Shown: positions 43,440 through 52,546, counted from the first letter of the stretch. The stretch: DNA of 64,000 nucleotides from Negativicutes bacterium (GCA_031292035.1 JARLHX010000223.1:6756-70755); one strand, 5' to 3'. Program-made: numbers and translations. The notes: generated by a model not told the origin, from the letters alone.

Positions 43440-45107
43440 TTAAAACAGACCGACGATCTTTCCTTCTTTGTCGATATCCATGATTTCCGCCGCCGGCCGT
43501 TTGGGCAAGCCGGGCATTGTCATAATTTCTCCGGTAACCGCCACCAAAAAACCCGCCCCGGCCGAAACCCGGACTTCTCGCACCGTTATGGAGAAACCGG
43601 AAGGACGGCCCAGTTTTGCTGCGTCATCACTCAGCGAGTATTGGGTCTTTGCGATGCAGATCGGCGTTTGGTCGAATCCAAGTGCCGTCAGCTCCTGAAT
43701 GGTTTTGTCGGCGGCAGCAGTGTAATTTACACCGTCTGCGCCGTAAACTTCCCTGGCAATGATGGCAATCTTGTCTTTGATCGGGAGTTTTTCATCATAC
43801 AGGAAGCGGAAGTCGCTGGTCTTTTCCATTGCGGCCATGACCTCCCGGGCAACGGCCAGCCCGCCTTCGCCGCCTTTGGCCCATACCTCGGACAGAGCCA
43901 CGGTGGCGCCCATCTCCCGGCACCTGGTTTCGACCCAGGACAGCTCTTCCCTGGTATCTGTCGGGAAGGCGTTGATGGCGACCACCGCCGGCAGTCCAAA
44001 TTTGCCGATATTCTCGATATGCTTGGCCAGATTGGCCATCCCTTTTTCCAGGGCAGCCATGTTCTCCTTGCCCAGTTCGGCTTTGGGAACTCCCCCGTGC
44101 GACTTCAGGGCGCGAACGGTGGCGACCAGTACGACAACATCAGGCTGCAGTCCGGCAAACCGGCATTTGATGTCGATGAATTTCTCCATGCCGAGGTCTG
44201 CGCCGAAGCCGGCCTCGGTCACCAAAACATCAGCCAGCTTGAGCGCGAATTTCGAGGCCATGACGCTGTTGCAGCCATGCGCGATGTTGGCAAAAGGCCC
44301 GCCATGGATGAAAGCAGGCGTATTCTCCAGCGTTTGGACCAGATTGGGCTTGATGGCATCTTTGAAGAGCAGCGTCAGTGCGCCGGCGACTTTCAGGTCA
44401 ACCACAGTAACCGGTCTGCCGTCATAGGTATAGCCGACGATGATACGGCTAATGCGCTGTTTCATGTCCTCCAGATCAGAGGCCAGACAGAGGATGGCCA
44501 TCATTTCCGAGGCGACCGAAATATCGAAGCCGCCCTCCCGGGGAATGCCGTTGGCTTTGCCGCCGAGGCCGAGCACGATTTGGCGCAGCGCCCGCTCGTT
44601 GAGATCCATGACCCGGCGCCAGGTGACGCGGCGGGGATCGATGCCAAGTTCATTGCCGTGATGAATGTGGTTGTCGATGACGGCTGCCAGAAGATTGTTG
44701 GCGGTGGTAACGGCGTGAATGTCCCCGGTGAAATGCAGGTTGATGTCTTCCATCGGCACGACCTGGGCATAGCCGCCGCCGGCTGCGCCGCCCTTCACGC
44801 CGAAGCAGGGGCCGAGGGACGGTTCGCGCAGAGCGATGACGACCTTTTTGCCGAGGCGGCGCAGAGCATCACCGATGCCCACAGTATTGGTGGTTTTACC
44901 CTCACCGGCAGGGGTGGGATTGATCGCGCTGACCAGAACTACTTTCCCATTGGGACGCTCCTTGAGCCGGTCCCACACCGACAGGGAAACCTTTGCTTTG
45001 TATTTGCCGTACAGCTCCAGTTCATCTTCCGAAAGACCCAGCTCGGACGCAACCTGGATGATCGGCTTCATCTCAGCGGCCTGGGCAATTTCAACGTCAC
45101 TTTTCAC
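43440..45107 (-). CDS. fhs: Formate-tetrahydrofolate ligase
   Basis: 555 residues, full length for the family. It catalyses formate + ATP + THF to 10-formyl-THF, the ATP-consuming entry of the acetogenic methyl branch, and can run backward to make ATP. The P-loop-like motif ([20 protein letters not shown], near residues 65-84), the formate-binding region ([20 protein letters not shown]) and late motifs are intact. The start is a GTG behind GGGAGG. It lies 16 bases after folD stops and shares its transcript. Whether this is the main Wood-Ljungdahl copy or one dedicated to the nearby PanB-like enzymes cannot be told from sequence. Confidence 0.96.
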   Translation of the reverse strand: MKSDVEIAQAAEMKPIIQVASELGLSEDELELYGKYKAKVSLSVWDRLKERPNGKVVLVSAINPTPAGEGKTTNTVGIGDALRRLGKKVVIALREPSLGPCFGVKGGAAGGGYAQVVPMEDINLHFTGDIHAVTTANNLLAAVIDNHIHHGNELGIDPRRVTWRRVMDLNERALRQIVLGLGGKANGIPREGGFDISVASEMMAILCLASDLEDMKQRISRIIVGYTYDGRPVTVVDLKVAGALTLLFKDAIKPNLVQTLENTPAFIHGGPFANIAHGCNSVMASKFALKLADVLVTEAGFGADLGMEKFIDIKCRFAGLQPDVVVLVATVRALKSHGGVPKAELGKENMAALEKGMANLAKHIENIGKFGLPAVVAINAFPTDTREELSWVETRCREMGATVALSEVWAKGGEGGLAVAREVMAAMEKTSDFRFLYDEKLPIKDKIAIIAREVYGADGVNYTAAADKTIQELTALGFDQTPICIAKTQYSLSDDAAKLGRPSGFSITVREVRVSAGAGFLVAVTGEIMTMPGLPKRPAAEIMDIDKEGKIVGLF

Positions 45108-45123
45108 TGATGTTGTCCTCCCT

Positions 45124-45981
45124 CTATTTCAGACCTATTTGTATTTTTGTCGCTTTTATCGTGTTGTAGAGCAACATCACGATGGTTAACGGCCCTACCC
45201 CGCCCGGAACCGGAGTGATCGCCCCGGCAGTTTCCCTGACTGCTGCGAAGTCCACATCGCCTACCAGCTTGTCGCCCAGGCGGTTGATCCCGACATCAAT
45301 GACGGTCGCCCCCGGTTTTACCATAGCTTTACCGACAAAATTCGGTTTGCCGATAGCCGCGATGAGGATATCGGCTTCGCAGGCGACCTGCAGCAGGTCT
45401 TCGGTGCGGGAATGACAGACCGTTACGGTGGCGTTGCGGGCAAGGAGCAAGTTGGCCATCGGTTTTCCCACAATGTTGCTTCGGCCGATGATTACCGCCC
45501 GTTTACCCTCAATTGGAATGCCGCTGATCTCCAGCATCTTGATCACGCCGTGGGGGGTACAGGGGATTAACCCTTCCCTGCCGATTGCCAGGTTGCCTAC
45601 ATTTAACGGATGAAACCCGTCCACGTCTTTTTCGGGCCTGATCTGATCCAGAATCCGCTCTGTATCGATGTGCCTGGGCAGCGGAAGCTGGACAAGAATC
45701 CCGTTTATGGCCGGATTGTTGTTTAAACCATCCAGAGTGCTCTGTAATTCTGCCTCGGTAGCAGTTTCCGGCAAGCGTATCACTTCCGAATAGATTCCGG
45801 TTTCGGCACAGGCTTTGTGCTTACGCCCGACGTACACCTTCGAGGCTGGATTTTCTCCCACGATAATCACCGCAAGACCGGGTGTCACCCGGTGCTTGTC
45901 CCGCAGCAAACCGACTTCACGGATTATTTCCTGCTGAATCTTCGCGGCAATAAGTTTTCCGTCCAAGAGTTGCGCCATCAT
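45124..45981 (-). CDS. folD: Bifunctional methylene-THF dehydrogenase/methenyl-THF cyclohydrolase
   Basis: 285 residues of FolD, interconverting 5,10-methylene-THF and 10-formyl-THF with NAD(P). Substrate-site motif [17 protein letters not shown] contains the catalytic lysine; [20 protein letters not shown] and the dinucleotide-binding [19 protein letters not shown] follow. The C-terminus has [17 protein letters not shown] and [12 protein letters not shown]. It is upstream of fhs (16-base gap) and downstream of panB-like copy 2, from which it is separated by a strong hairpin. Together they cover every step from methylene-THF to formate. Confidence 0.96.
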   Translation of the reverse strand: MMAQLLDGKLIAAKIQQEIIREVGLLRDKHRVTPGLAVIIVGENPASKVYVGRKHKACAETGIYSEVIRLPETATEAELQSTLDGLNNNPAINGILVQLPLPRHIDTERILDQIRPEKDVDGFHPLNVGNLAIGREGLIPCTPHGVIKMLEISGIPIEGKRAVIIGRSNIVGKPMANLLLARNATVTVCHSRTEDLLQVACEADILIAAIGKPNFVGKAMVKPGATVIDVGINRLGDKLVGDVDFAAVRETAGAITPVPGGVGPLTIVMLLYNTIKATKIQIGLK

Positions 45982-46048
45982 AATTCCCCGCTCTTCATCT
46001 TTGTTTCGAAAAAAAGAAAAAAAGTCCTTACCTGGCTTACTTATTGTT

Positions 46049-46111
46049 CATCGGGTAAGCAACCGGGAGATATCCGCCTTCACAGATATCTCCCTGTTTG
46101 CTTACCCGATG
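46049..46111 (-). terminator. Long hairpin terminator after panB-like copy 2
   Basis: CATCGGGTAAGCAA...TTGCTTACCCGATG outside and GGGAGATATC...GATATCTCCC inside form a nearly perfect stem of about 24 pairs, in the gap between panB copy 2 and folD. T-rich sequence is sparse, so it may attenuate rather than stop transcription into folD-fhs. Confidence 0.7.
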
Positions 46112-46165
46112 TTTCATAACGCGAGTCGCCGTTTAGCGCCGACAAAGGCGCCAAAGGATGGTTGT

Positions 46166-47023
46166 CTATTTCTCAGTGCCGAGTATTTTGGCAAACTCGG
46201 CAATTTCCTCTTCTTTCATTTTGTAAGCATGCTCCGCGTCGACAGGGAATTTACCTTCCCGCACCTCTTGGGCGTAGCTGCGGAAAGCATCGGTCAATAC
46301 ACCGCCGACATTGGCGTACTTCTTGACAAATTTCGGGGTAAAGTTGTCGTAATAACCGACCATATCGGCGTAAATCAGAAGCTGACCATGGGTGTAAGAA
46401 CCTGCGCCGATTCCCAGGATGGGGATACCGGCTCTCTCGGTAATGGCTTTACCCACCGCCGCCGGAACACCTTCCACCAAAATACTGGCCGCACCGGCTT
46501 CCTCCAGGAGTTTGGCCTGCTTAACCAGCGCGAGCGCTGCCTGGGCCGAGCGTCCCTGGGCCTTATAACCGCCTAGCTGGCCCATGAACTGAGGAGTAAG
46601 ACCAATATGGCCCATAACCAGGACACCGGCTTCATTGATGGCTCTGACCCTTTTGAGAATCGCGGGGCCAGCCCCTTCCAGCTTTACCATGTCCGAATCG
46701 GCTTCTTTGATAAACCGGCCGGCGTTGGCGATGGCCACTTCGTCCGACACCTGATAAGACATGTACGGCATATCACCGATGATGAAGGTCTCCGGAGCGC
46801 CACGGCGCACAGCCTGGCAGTGCCTGATCATATCTTCCATGGTAACCGGAAAGGTCTTGTCATAGCCAAGAGAAACCATGCCAAGGGAATCGCCGACCAG
46901 GATCATATCCACCCCGGCCTTCTCCTGCATCTTGGCTGTCAGATAGTCATAAGCGGTGAGATAAACGATTTTTTCCCCTTTTTCAACCATGCTCTGAAAA
47001 TCGAGAATACTCTTTTTAGCCAT
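46166..47023 (-). CDS. panB: PanB-like hydroxymethyltransferase (copy 2)
   Basis: 285-residue PanB-family enzyme. Metal and catalytic residues are kept: Asp45 (LVGDSLGMV), Asp84 (IGDMPYMSY), Lys114 (VKLEGAG) and the glutamate in LVEGVPAAVGK. The classical CDGQ near the end is THGQLL here, so one conserved aspartate is lost. It has an AGGAGG site. It lies upstream of folD-fhs and divergent from an IclR regulator, with a multi-half-site operator between them. Pantothenate synthesis would not need such neighbours; a role in moving hydroxymethyl carbon to or from THF during acid catabolism fits better. It shares its fold with copy 1 but differs throughout. Confidence 0.85.
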   Translation of the reverse strand: MAKKSILDFQSMVEKGEKIVYLTAYDYLTAKMQEKAGVDMILVGDSLGMVSLGYDKTFPVTMEDMIRHCQAVRRGAPETFIIGDMPYMSYQVSDEVAIANAGRFIKEADSDMVKLEGAGPAILKRVRAINEAGVLVMGHIGLTPQFMGQLGGYKAQGRSAQAALALVKQAKLLEEAGAASILVEGVPAAVGKAITERAGIPILGIGAGSYTHGQLLIYADMVGYYDNFTPKFVKKYANVGGVLTDAFRSYAQEVREGKFPVDAEHAYKMKEEEIAEFAKILGTEK

Positions 47024-47075
47024 TGCTGTTCCTCCTCGATAATTTCTTCGCCGCCGATGTCGCGGTCGTTGACTT

Positions 47076-47116
47076 ATGTATCACAATATGATACATTGTA
47101 TTATATCGTGATACAT
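47076..47116. promoter_or_regulatory. Three ATGTATCA half-sites between panB copy 2 and iclR copy 2
   Basis: ATGTATCA (47076-47083) forms an inverted repeat with TGATACAT (47089-47096, 5-base spacer), and a second TGATACAT is at 47109-47116. The outermost pair also forms 10-bp arms TATGTATCAC/GTGATACATA. It is a good candidate operator for the divergent IclR regulator. Confidence 0.6.
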
Positions 47117-47226
47117 ATATTTTACCATTTACGAATCGCTATTTCAATCAAATATTTTGAATAGTTTTATTCTTTTTTCTTCTGTACAATGAGTACAGCC
47201 AATACATTTCAACACGAGGTCGAGCT

Positions 47227-47985
47227 ATGAACAACACTGTCATTCAGTCCATCGTCAGAGCCACGGAAATTCTGAGATGCTTTGAAGGCGCGGACGAACT
47301 GGGGGTGACCGAAATAAGCAGCAGAATCGGTCTGCACAAAAGTACTGCTTTCAATATTATAACCACGCTTGAGCGCTGCCGCTATCTTGAGAAAAACGAT
47401 AAATCCGGCAAATACCGGCTGGGTATCGAGTTGTTTCGGCTGGGGACGAAGGTCGACTCGGATTTGCGGAAAATCGCCCGGCCTTATCTGGAAACCCTGG
47501 TGGCCGAATTCAAGGAAACAGTGAACCTGGTGGTCAGAGACAGCGAATGTGTTATCTATCTGGAGAAGATAGAAAGCCCGCATTCGATGCGCATAAGCAC
47601 GGCGGTGGGCAGCCGGCTTCCGGTCAACGCGACCGCGGTTGGCAAGGCCATTCTTTCCGGTGTGCCTGACGACGAAATGACCGACATCATCGGCAGCCTC
47701 ACTATTGCCAGATTTACCGATAATACGATCTGCGATAAAAGCATATTGATGGATTCGATTAAAGAAGTAAGAGATACCGGCTACGCGGAGGATTTCGAAG
47801 AACTTGAAATGGGTCTGACCTGTGTAGCCGCCCCGATATTCAACCATACAGGAAAGGCCTTTTCTGCCATCAGTGTTTCCGGGCCGACCTCAAGAATGGA
47901 GAAGGAAATCCGGACAGAAATCGGCAAAGCCCTGGTGCAGATTACCCGGCAAATCTCCGGCAAACTGGGATACATTTCAAAATAA
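47227..47985 (+). CDS. IclR-family transcriptional regulator (copy 2)
   Basis: 252 residues. The N-terminal winged helix is VIQSIVRATEILRCFEGADE, then LGVTEISSRIGLHKSTAFNI. The effector domain contains LVVRDSECVIYLEKIESPHS, RLPVNATAVGKAILSGVP and CVAAPIFNHTGKAFSAISVS. The start follows GAGGTCGAG. It is divergent from panB copy 2 and is followed, after a terminator, by an MFS transporter in the same direction. It probably controls panB copy 2 and perhaps the transporter through the ATGTATCA sites. The closest functional analogy is KdgR-type control of sugar-acid genes; the ligand is unknown. Confidence 0.92.
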   Translation: MNNTVIQSIVRATEILRCFEGADELGVTEISSRIGLHKSTAFNIITTLERCRYLEKNDKSGKYRLGIELFRLGTKVDSDLRKIARPYLETLVAEFKETVNLVVRDSECVIYLEKIESPHSMRISTAVGSRLPVNATAVGKAILSGVPDDEMTDIIGSLTIARFTDNTICDKSILMDSIKEVRDTGYAEDFEELEMGLTCVAAPIFNHTGKAFSAISVSGPTSRMEKEIRTEIGKALVQITRQISGKLGYISK

Positions 47986-48041
47986 GGGGATCAGCCTTTC
48001 GCAGCGAATTTTGCAAAACAACTTTTTGCTTTTACTGAAAT

Positions 48042-48066
48042 AACCGGGCTAATTTGCCCGGTTTTT
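48042..48066 (+). terminator. Rho-independent terminator of iclR copy 2
   Basis: AACCGGGC and GCCCGGTT form an 8-bp stem with a 6-base loop and end in TTTTT, about 55 bases beyond the stop. Confidence 0.85.
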
Positions 48067-48185
48067 AACTTATAATCAAGTGCCCCCCGCGCTCTTTCGC
48101 AAGTGCGGGCGGTCCCGCCGGCTGCAGCGGCAAAGCCCCGGCCCGGTCCGGCTATACCGAAGCACATTGTTAAAACAGTAATTTG

Positions 48186-48215
48186 TTGTCATTATGCGGG
48201 ATATGATGGTAATAT
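48186..48215 (+). promoter_or_regulatory. Sigma-A promoter of MFS copy 2, with long leader
   Basis: TTGTCA, 18 bases and TAATAT lie about 160 bases upstream of the MFS start codon. The leader from about 48222 to 48375 contains an AAAGGAGTG with a 14-codon frame (from GTG at 48246) and C/G-rich segments that could pair. A GC-rich stretch at 48080-48165 before the promoter holds several possible hairpins of unknown meaning. Confidence 0.55.
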
Positions 48216-48375
48216 TAAAGTAAGTTTTTAAAATCCAGCAAAAGGAGTGAATCGGCACAGCAGTGTCCAAAGGCGTTGGAAAATTCAGTAATCCAGCTAC
48301 TAGGCCCTATCCGCGAAACCCCTGGCGACAAAGGTTCTATTTCTAGTCAGGTCGAAAAAAGAGAGGATGGTGTTC

Positions 48376-49698
48376 ATGGTTAGCGAATCGTTTAACGAAG
48401 AAAAACTGATCAGCAAGCTACGGTGGAGGATCGTGCCTTATGTTATGCTCCTTTATATCGTTGCCATGCTGGACCGGGTCAACGTCGGATTTGCCGCGCT
48501 GCAGATGAATAAAGCGCTCGGAATCAGCGCCAGCGCGTTCGGACTCATCGCCGGCATTTTTTTCATCGCCTACTTCTTCTTTGAAGTTCCCAGCAACGTT
48601 ATCATGCATAAAATTGGCGCCAGGAAATGGATTGCCCGAATCCTGGTCAGTTGGGGCCTTGTCACCGTCCTGACCGGTTACGCGGAATCGGTAACCCATC
48701 TGGCTATTTTAAGGGCCCTGCTCGGCGCGGCAGAGGCCGGTTTCTACCCCTGTATTATTCTTTATTTCACCTTCTGGTTCCCGACCAAGCATATGGCCAA
48801 AACGGTGGCCGGCCTGATGACCGGCATGGCGCTGGCTAACATCATCGCCGGACCGGTTTCGACCTGGATTATGGACAATGTCACCTGGTACGGCATGGCG
48901 GGCTGGCGTTGGCTGTTCATCATCGAAGGCCTGCCGGCGATCGCTTTGGGAATCGTTAACTACTTTATCATGACCGACCGGCCGGAGCAGGCCAAATTTT
49001 TAACCCAGGAAGAAAAAGACTGGCTTTGCAATGAACTGAAACAGGAACACGAAGCCAAGTCGGCCAAACTGAATAATATCTCGAAGTGGGCAGTGTTCGG
49101 CAACCGCCGGGTCTGGCACCTGGCTTTCTGCTATGTCTGCTACGTCTGCGCCCTTTATGGCCTTGGGATGTGGGTACCCCAGCTGCTCAGGGAACTGTCC
49201 AAGGTTCTCACCAATACCCAGATCGGCCTGATCTCGATGATTCCCTATATCATCGGCGTTGTCTGCATGATTTATGTTGCCCGGCGTTCGGACCGGACCC
49301 TGGAGCGCCGTTACCACATATCAATGCCGCTATTGGTTTCTTTCTTCGGGCTGATCGCCCTCACCATGACCACTGATCTTTGGCTGTCCCTGTTCTGGAT
49401 CTGCGTCAGCACTGCAGGCATCTACGCTTTCGTGGGCACCTTCTGGACGCTGCCGAACCTCTTTTTGAGCGAAGCGACGGCCGCCGTAGGCATCGCCATC
49501 ATCAACTCGGTCGGCAACCTGGGCGGCTTCCTCGGACCGTATGCCGTCGGTTTCATCAAAGACGCCACCGGCTCCACCAACGGAGGCATGTATTTCCTGG
49601 CGACCTTCGCGCTGCTCGGAGTCATTTCGGTGCTGGCGGTACCGGCTAAAGAAGCTGACACCAGAGCTCTTCGCGAATCGATTAACCAGCAGGGCTGA
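48376..49698 (+). CDS. MFS organic-acid transporter, ACS family (copy 2)
   Basis: 440 residues from the ATG at 48376 (GAGAGG at ideal distance; the ATG at 48367 is too close to it). Twelve-helix transporter very similar to copy 1 at 33175-34482: for example KLRWRIVPYVMLLYIVAMLD, RVNVGFAALQMNKALGISAS and LTNTQIGLISMIPYIIGVVC. The family usually carries hexuronates, aldonates, tartrate or related anions. It lies downstream of iclR copy 2 with its own promoter. The duplicated transporters each sit near a PanB-like gene, suggesting that they bring in related acids for parallel pathways. Confidence 0.9.
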   Translation: MVSESFNEEKLISKLRWRIVPYVMLLYIVAMLDRVNVGFAALQMNKALGISASAFGLIAGIFFIAYFFFEVPSNVIMHKIGARKWIARILVSWGLVTVLTGYAESVTHLAILRALLGAAEAGFYPCIILYFTFWFPTKHMAKTVAGLMTGMALANIIAGPVSTWIMDNVTWYGMAGWRWLFIIEGLPAIALGIVNYFIMTDRPEQAKFLTQEEKDWLCNELKQEHEAKSAKLNNISKWAVFGNRRVWHLAFCYVCYVCALYGLGMWVPQLLRELSKVLTNTQIGLISMIPYIIGVVCMIYVARRSDRTLERRYHISMPLLVSFFGLIALTMTTDLWLSLFWICVSTAGIYAFVGTFWTLPNLFLSEATAAVGIAIINSVGNLGGFLGPYAVGFIKDATGSTNGGMYFLATFALLGVISVLAVPAKEADTRALRESINQQG

Positions 49699-49731
49699 TA
49701 TTTCGGTTGAGCCCCTGCAACTAGGATGAAG

Positions 49732-49763
49732 AAACCCCCAAAGCAACGCTTTGGGGGTTTTCA
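49732..49763. terminator. Rho-independent terminator after MFS copy 2
   Basis: AAACCCCCAAAGC and GCTTTGGGGGTTT form a perfect 13-bp stem with a 3-base loop, followed by TTC. It lies between convergent genes and may serve bacterioferritin too. Confidence 0.9.
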
Positions 49764-49787
49764 TTTCCTGGCGAGATTGAAAGGAGG

Positions 49788-50255
49788 CTAGTCCACCTGG
49801 ACGGAAAGGAAGATAGGCAGCGTCATGTGAGATATCTGGTCCTGCAGTTCTTCGATCTTATCCAGATGATCGTCTTCGTCCTGCAGAATCCCCTCCAGGA
49901 TTTCCCTGGTGGCAAAATCGTTCACGTCTCCCGCCAATTTTATGGCTGTGTTATAAGATTCAATGGCAAAAATCTCTTTGTCCCGGTCGTATTCAAGTTG
50001 TTTCGGTACATCACTGCCGATATGAACCGGATTGAGTTTTGACACCACCGGCAATCCCTCAAGAAAAAGAATCCGGGCGATCAGGGTTTCGGCGTGCTTC
50101 ATCTCTTCGATAGCCCGTTTTTCAAACCGTTTATGGAGTTTGTCATAGCCCCAGTTGGCCGACATTTCGGAGTGCACCATGTACTGATTGACCACGCTCA
50201 ATTCATGGGCCAACAGAGCGTTTAACATTTCAATAAGCTGAGGACTTCCCTTCAT
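49788..50255 (-). CDS. bfr: Bacterioferritin
   Basis: 155-residue four-helix ferritin storing iron as a hollow 24-mer. The dinuclear ferroxidase ligands sit at canonical numbers: Glu18, Glu51, His54, Glu94, Glu127 and His130. Met52 is the heme-coordinating residue of bacterioferritin (IEEMKHAET). It has an AAGGAGGG site before the ATG. It is monocistronic, convergent with the MFS gene. No Bfr-associated ferredoxin is adjacent and no clear Fur box could be picked out upstream. Confidence 0.96.
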   Translation of the reverse strand: MKGSPQLIEMLNALLAHELSVVNQYMVHSEMSANWGYDKLHKRFEKRAIEEMKHAETLIARILFLEGLPVVSKLNPVHIGSDVPKQLEYDRDKEIFAIESYNTAIKLAGDVNDFATREILEGILQDEDDHLDKIEELQDQISHMTLPIFLSVQVD

Positions 50256-50372
50256 TCCATTACCCTCCTTATATTTGCAGTTCTATATAGTATTCTTTTA
50301 CAACGGCTATCAATATTCCTTGTTAGCAAAAAATTATTTGAGAAACCAACTGCAAAAGATTGCCGCCAAAGG

Positions 50373-51314
50373 TCAGCCTTCCGTGGAGGTCTTCCCGGCA
50401 AACGCGATATAGGTGCTGATCGTCATCAGCACGATTCCGGCTATCGTGTTGGCTGAAATGGTTTCTCCCAGGATCAGAAAAGACAAAATCGGGGCCAGCG
50501 CCGGTTTGATAAAAAAGGCAATGGCGCCGGTGGCGGCCGAGGTCAGTTCCATCGCCCGGAAGTACAGCAGGAAGCCCAGCCCGCTGACGACAACCCCCAT
50601 GTAAACAAGGGGGACAATATTACCCTGATTGATTCCGTCCACCAGCGGAATGTCCCAGAGCAGCCGGAGGGTTTCGCTATCGCCTGCCGCGAAAAGCGGT
50701 GTCTGGGAAATCAGGATATAAACCAGCATGATCAGCGAGCCTGACAAAAAGCTGAAGCAGGTCATGCCAAGGCTGCCGTAGCGGGCCGACCTCTTTTTGC
50801 CCATTACGGTGTACAACGAAAAAGAAACAGTCGACACGATCGCCAGCACAATCCCCTTGACATCAGGGTTCAGATGGAACGGGTTCAATATGCAGAGAAT
50901 CCCGAGTACACTTAAAACCAGTGAGACAATGGTGGCCCTGGTCAACTTTTCCTTCAGCAGGAAGTGGGCGAAGGGAATGATAAAAATCGGATTGGCGCAG
51001 ACAATAATTGCCACCGTTGACGCCATCGCAAAAACCACCGCCAGCTGATAGAGGGTCATGCTGACGGCAATGCCGAGCAGCCCGACCAGAAAAAAGAACA
51101 CGGCGTCATCCTTAGTCAGTTCCAGCTTCCGTTCGCGCAGTTCCTTGACAGCCCAGGGCAGCAGTACGATCCCTCCGATAAAGAACCGGTAGAAGGTTAT
51201 CTGCATAGGATTGATCTGGGTTGCCACCATCTTGCCGGCGATCTCCATCGTGCTGAAGATCACCGCCGCTAAAACTATATAGCCATAGGCCATGCTCCGT
51301 TTATTGATTGTCAT
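50373..51314 (-). CDS. EamA/DMT-superfamily transporter
   Basis: 313 residues with ten hydrophobic helices in two EamA repeats: repeat 1 (YIVLAAVIFSTMEIAGKMVA through VLSVLGILCILNPFH) and repeat 2 (GIVLAIVSTVSFSLYTVMGK through GIVLMTISTYIAFAG). The conserved PMQITFYRFFIGGIVLLP is typical. These inner-membrane proteins usually export or exchange amino acids and other metabolites; the substrate cannot be predicted. It has a GAGGAGAG site. It is followed by bacterioferritin and preceded 31 bases upstream by the TDT-family transporter gene, with which it probably forms an operon. Confidence 0.9.
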   Translation of the reverse strand: MTINKRSMAYGYIVLAAVIFSTMEIAGKMVATQINPMQITFYRFFIGGIVLLPWAVKELRERKLELTKDDAVFFFLVGLLGIAVSMTLYQLAVVFAMASTVAIIVCANPIFIIPFAHFLLKEKLTRATIVSLVLSVLGILCILNPFHLNPDVKGIVLAIVSTVSFSLYTVMGKKRSARYGSLGMTCFSFLSGSLIMLVYILISQTPLFAAGDSETLRLLWDIPLVDGINQGNIVPLVYMGVVVSGLGFLLYFRAMELTSAATGAIAFFIKPALAPILSFLILGETISANTIAGIVLMTISTYIAFAGKTSTEG

Positions 51315-51345
51315 AATCTCTCCTCAAAAGCCACCGGTCCGCAGT

Positions 51346-52293
51346 TTACTCCTGCACACAAATCTTCTTCCTGATGATCGCCTGGATCGTCCTTGCCGCA
51401 ACCAGCAGGACAATGACAGTGGTCAAAGCCAGCGCCAGCTGCGCTCCCCGGCCGAAAGCGGCATTGCCCGTCAGGCTATAGGCAGTGGTAACGGCTATGG
51501 TCACCGCACACAACGGGAAGGTATACGCCCACCAGGACACATAGTAATCCAGCCGCAAAAATCGCCGGAGAGACGAGACAAGCAGGATCAATAGAAATAC
51601 TGATATGTATAAAAGCATGCGGGCCAGATGATCATAGGTGCCGGTCAGGGCAATATAAGAAACAAATCCTACGGCTGGCGGGGCTACCAGGATAAACTGG
51701 GTTGACAGCAGTTTTTCCGGCAGCTGGGGATGAAAAATGAGGCGATAAAAAATGATGACAAACAGTACCAGCCAAAAGAAAAAACCAATGGTAAAAAAGA
51801 ACCACAACAATTCACTGTCAGCGAAGGTCACGCCGGCGATGGGAACAAGGATGTTCCCCACCACCGGCAGAAACCACACCGGGTTGGCGTAGGCAATCTC
51901 AAAGTCGTGCTCCATCCAGCGGTTGACGATAGCCAGCGTCAGGACAAAATGCAGGCCGGTGCCCGCTAGCCAGGTGACGTAGGCCAGACCTTCCCAGTAG
52001 CGGATGGTGGCAGCGCCAAGCAGCAGCAGGCCGATGGATATCGCCGGAAAAAAACTGCCCTGGACCGGATGCCGAAACTCGGCGGAAACCTCGGGGAAAA
52101 AAGCCACGAGCCGGTACGCCAATATGGCGATCAGAACCAAAAAGGTCGCCCAGCTTATCATCAGCAGCAAGGCAGCTGCATCCCACTCCAGCTTAAATAC
52201 CTGTTCAAAGCGTTGATAGGCAATAGAAAGCCCGGTCAGCCCCATCACACTGGCAAACAGTGCTACCGGGGTATATCGCAATCTGCTATCCAT
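51346..52293 (-). CDS. TDT-family transporter (TehA/SLAC1-like)
   Basis: 315 residues and ten helices of the TDT family, channels and transporters for anions such as dicarboxylate or sulfite, with TehA as structural model. Family features include YTPVALFASVMGLTGLSIAY in helix 1, SFFPAISIGLLLLGAATIRY and NPVWFLPVVGNILVPIAGVT. The ATG at 52291-52293 with GAGGTGAAG upstream is preferred to an in-frame ATG 15 codons earlier. It lies upstream of the DMT transporter gene in the same direction. The tellurite label often given to this family reflects overexpression phenotypes and should not be read as the function. Confidence 0.85.
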   Translation of the reverse strand: MDSRLRYTPVALFASVMGLTGLSIAYQRFEQVFKLEWDAAALLLMISWATFLVLIAILAYRLVAFFPEVSAEFRHPVQGSFFPAISIGLLLLGAATIRYWEGLAYVTWLAGTGLHFVLTLAIVNRWMEHDFEIAYANPVWFLPVVGNILVPIAGVTFADSELLWFFFTIGFFFWLVLFVIIFYRLIFHPQLPEKLLSTQFILVAPPAVGFVSYIALTGTYDHLARMLLYISVFLLILLVSSLRRFLRLDYYVSWWAYTFPLCAVTIAVTTAYSLTGNAAFGRGAQLALALTTVIVLLVAARTIQAIIRKKICVQE

Positions 52294-52503
52294 CAGCTTC
52301 ACCTCAAAATTCCGTTGATCCAGCATGCCCAATATCATCCAACAGCCATTGGTTCAACTATAAAGGGAAACAGCCACCCAGATCAAGCGAAATTTGTCCT
52401 GGATTGGTAAAATCGGTGCAAGCTGCCTAAACGACAGCGCGGCTGTTTCGCTTCCTTTGCCGCGATTTATCGCCGTTTGGCGGACAATGTTCCGGTTGAA
52501 TCA

Positions 52504-52546
52504 AAAAGAAAGCTGCCCGCCCTGAAAGACGGCAGCTGTTCTTTTT
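52504..52546 (-). terminator. Rho-independent terminator overlapping the MBL hydrolase stop
   Basis: AAAAAGAA-AGCTGCC and GGCAGCT-TTCTTTTT (one bulge) form a long stem starting at the stop codon of the leftward hydrolase gene. Confidence 0.85.

Noticed and set aside
48080..48170. Possible c-di-GMP-I (GEMM) riboswitch from the GCAAAGCC and CTATACCGAAG strings
   Set aside because: Only the 3' part resembles the aptamer. The 5' CACAGGGCAAACC strand and the first hairpin are missing, and the segment precedes the promoter of the downstream gene.
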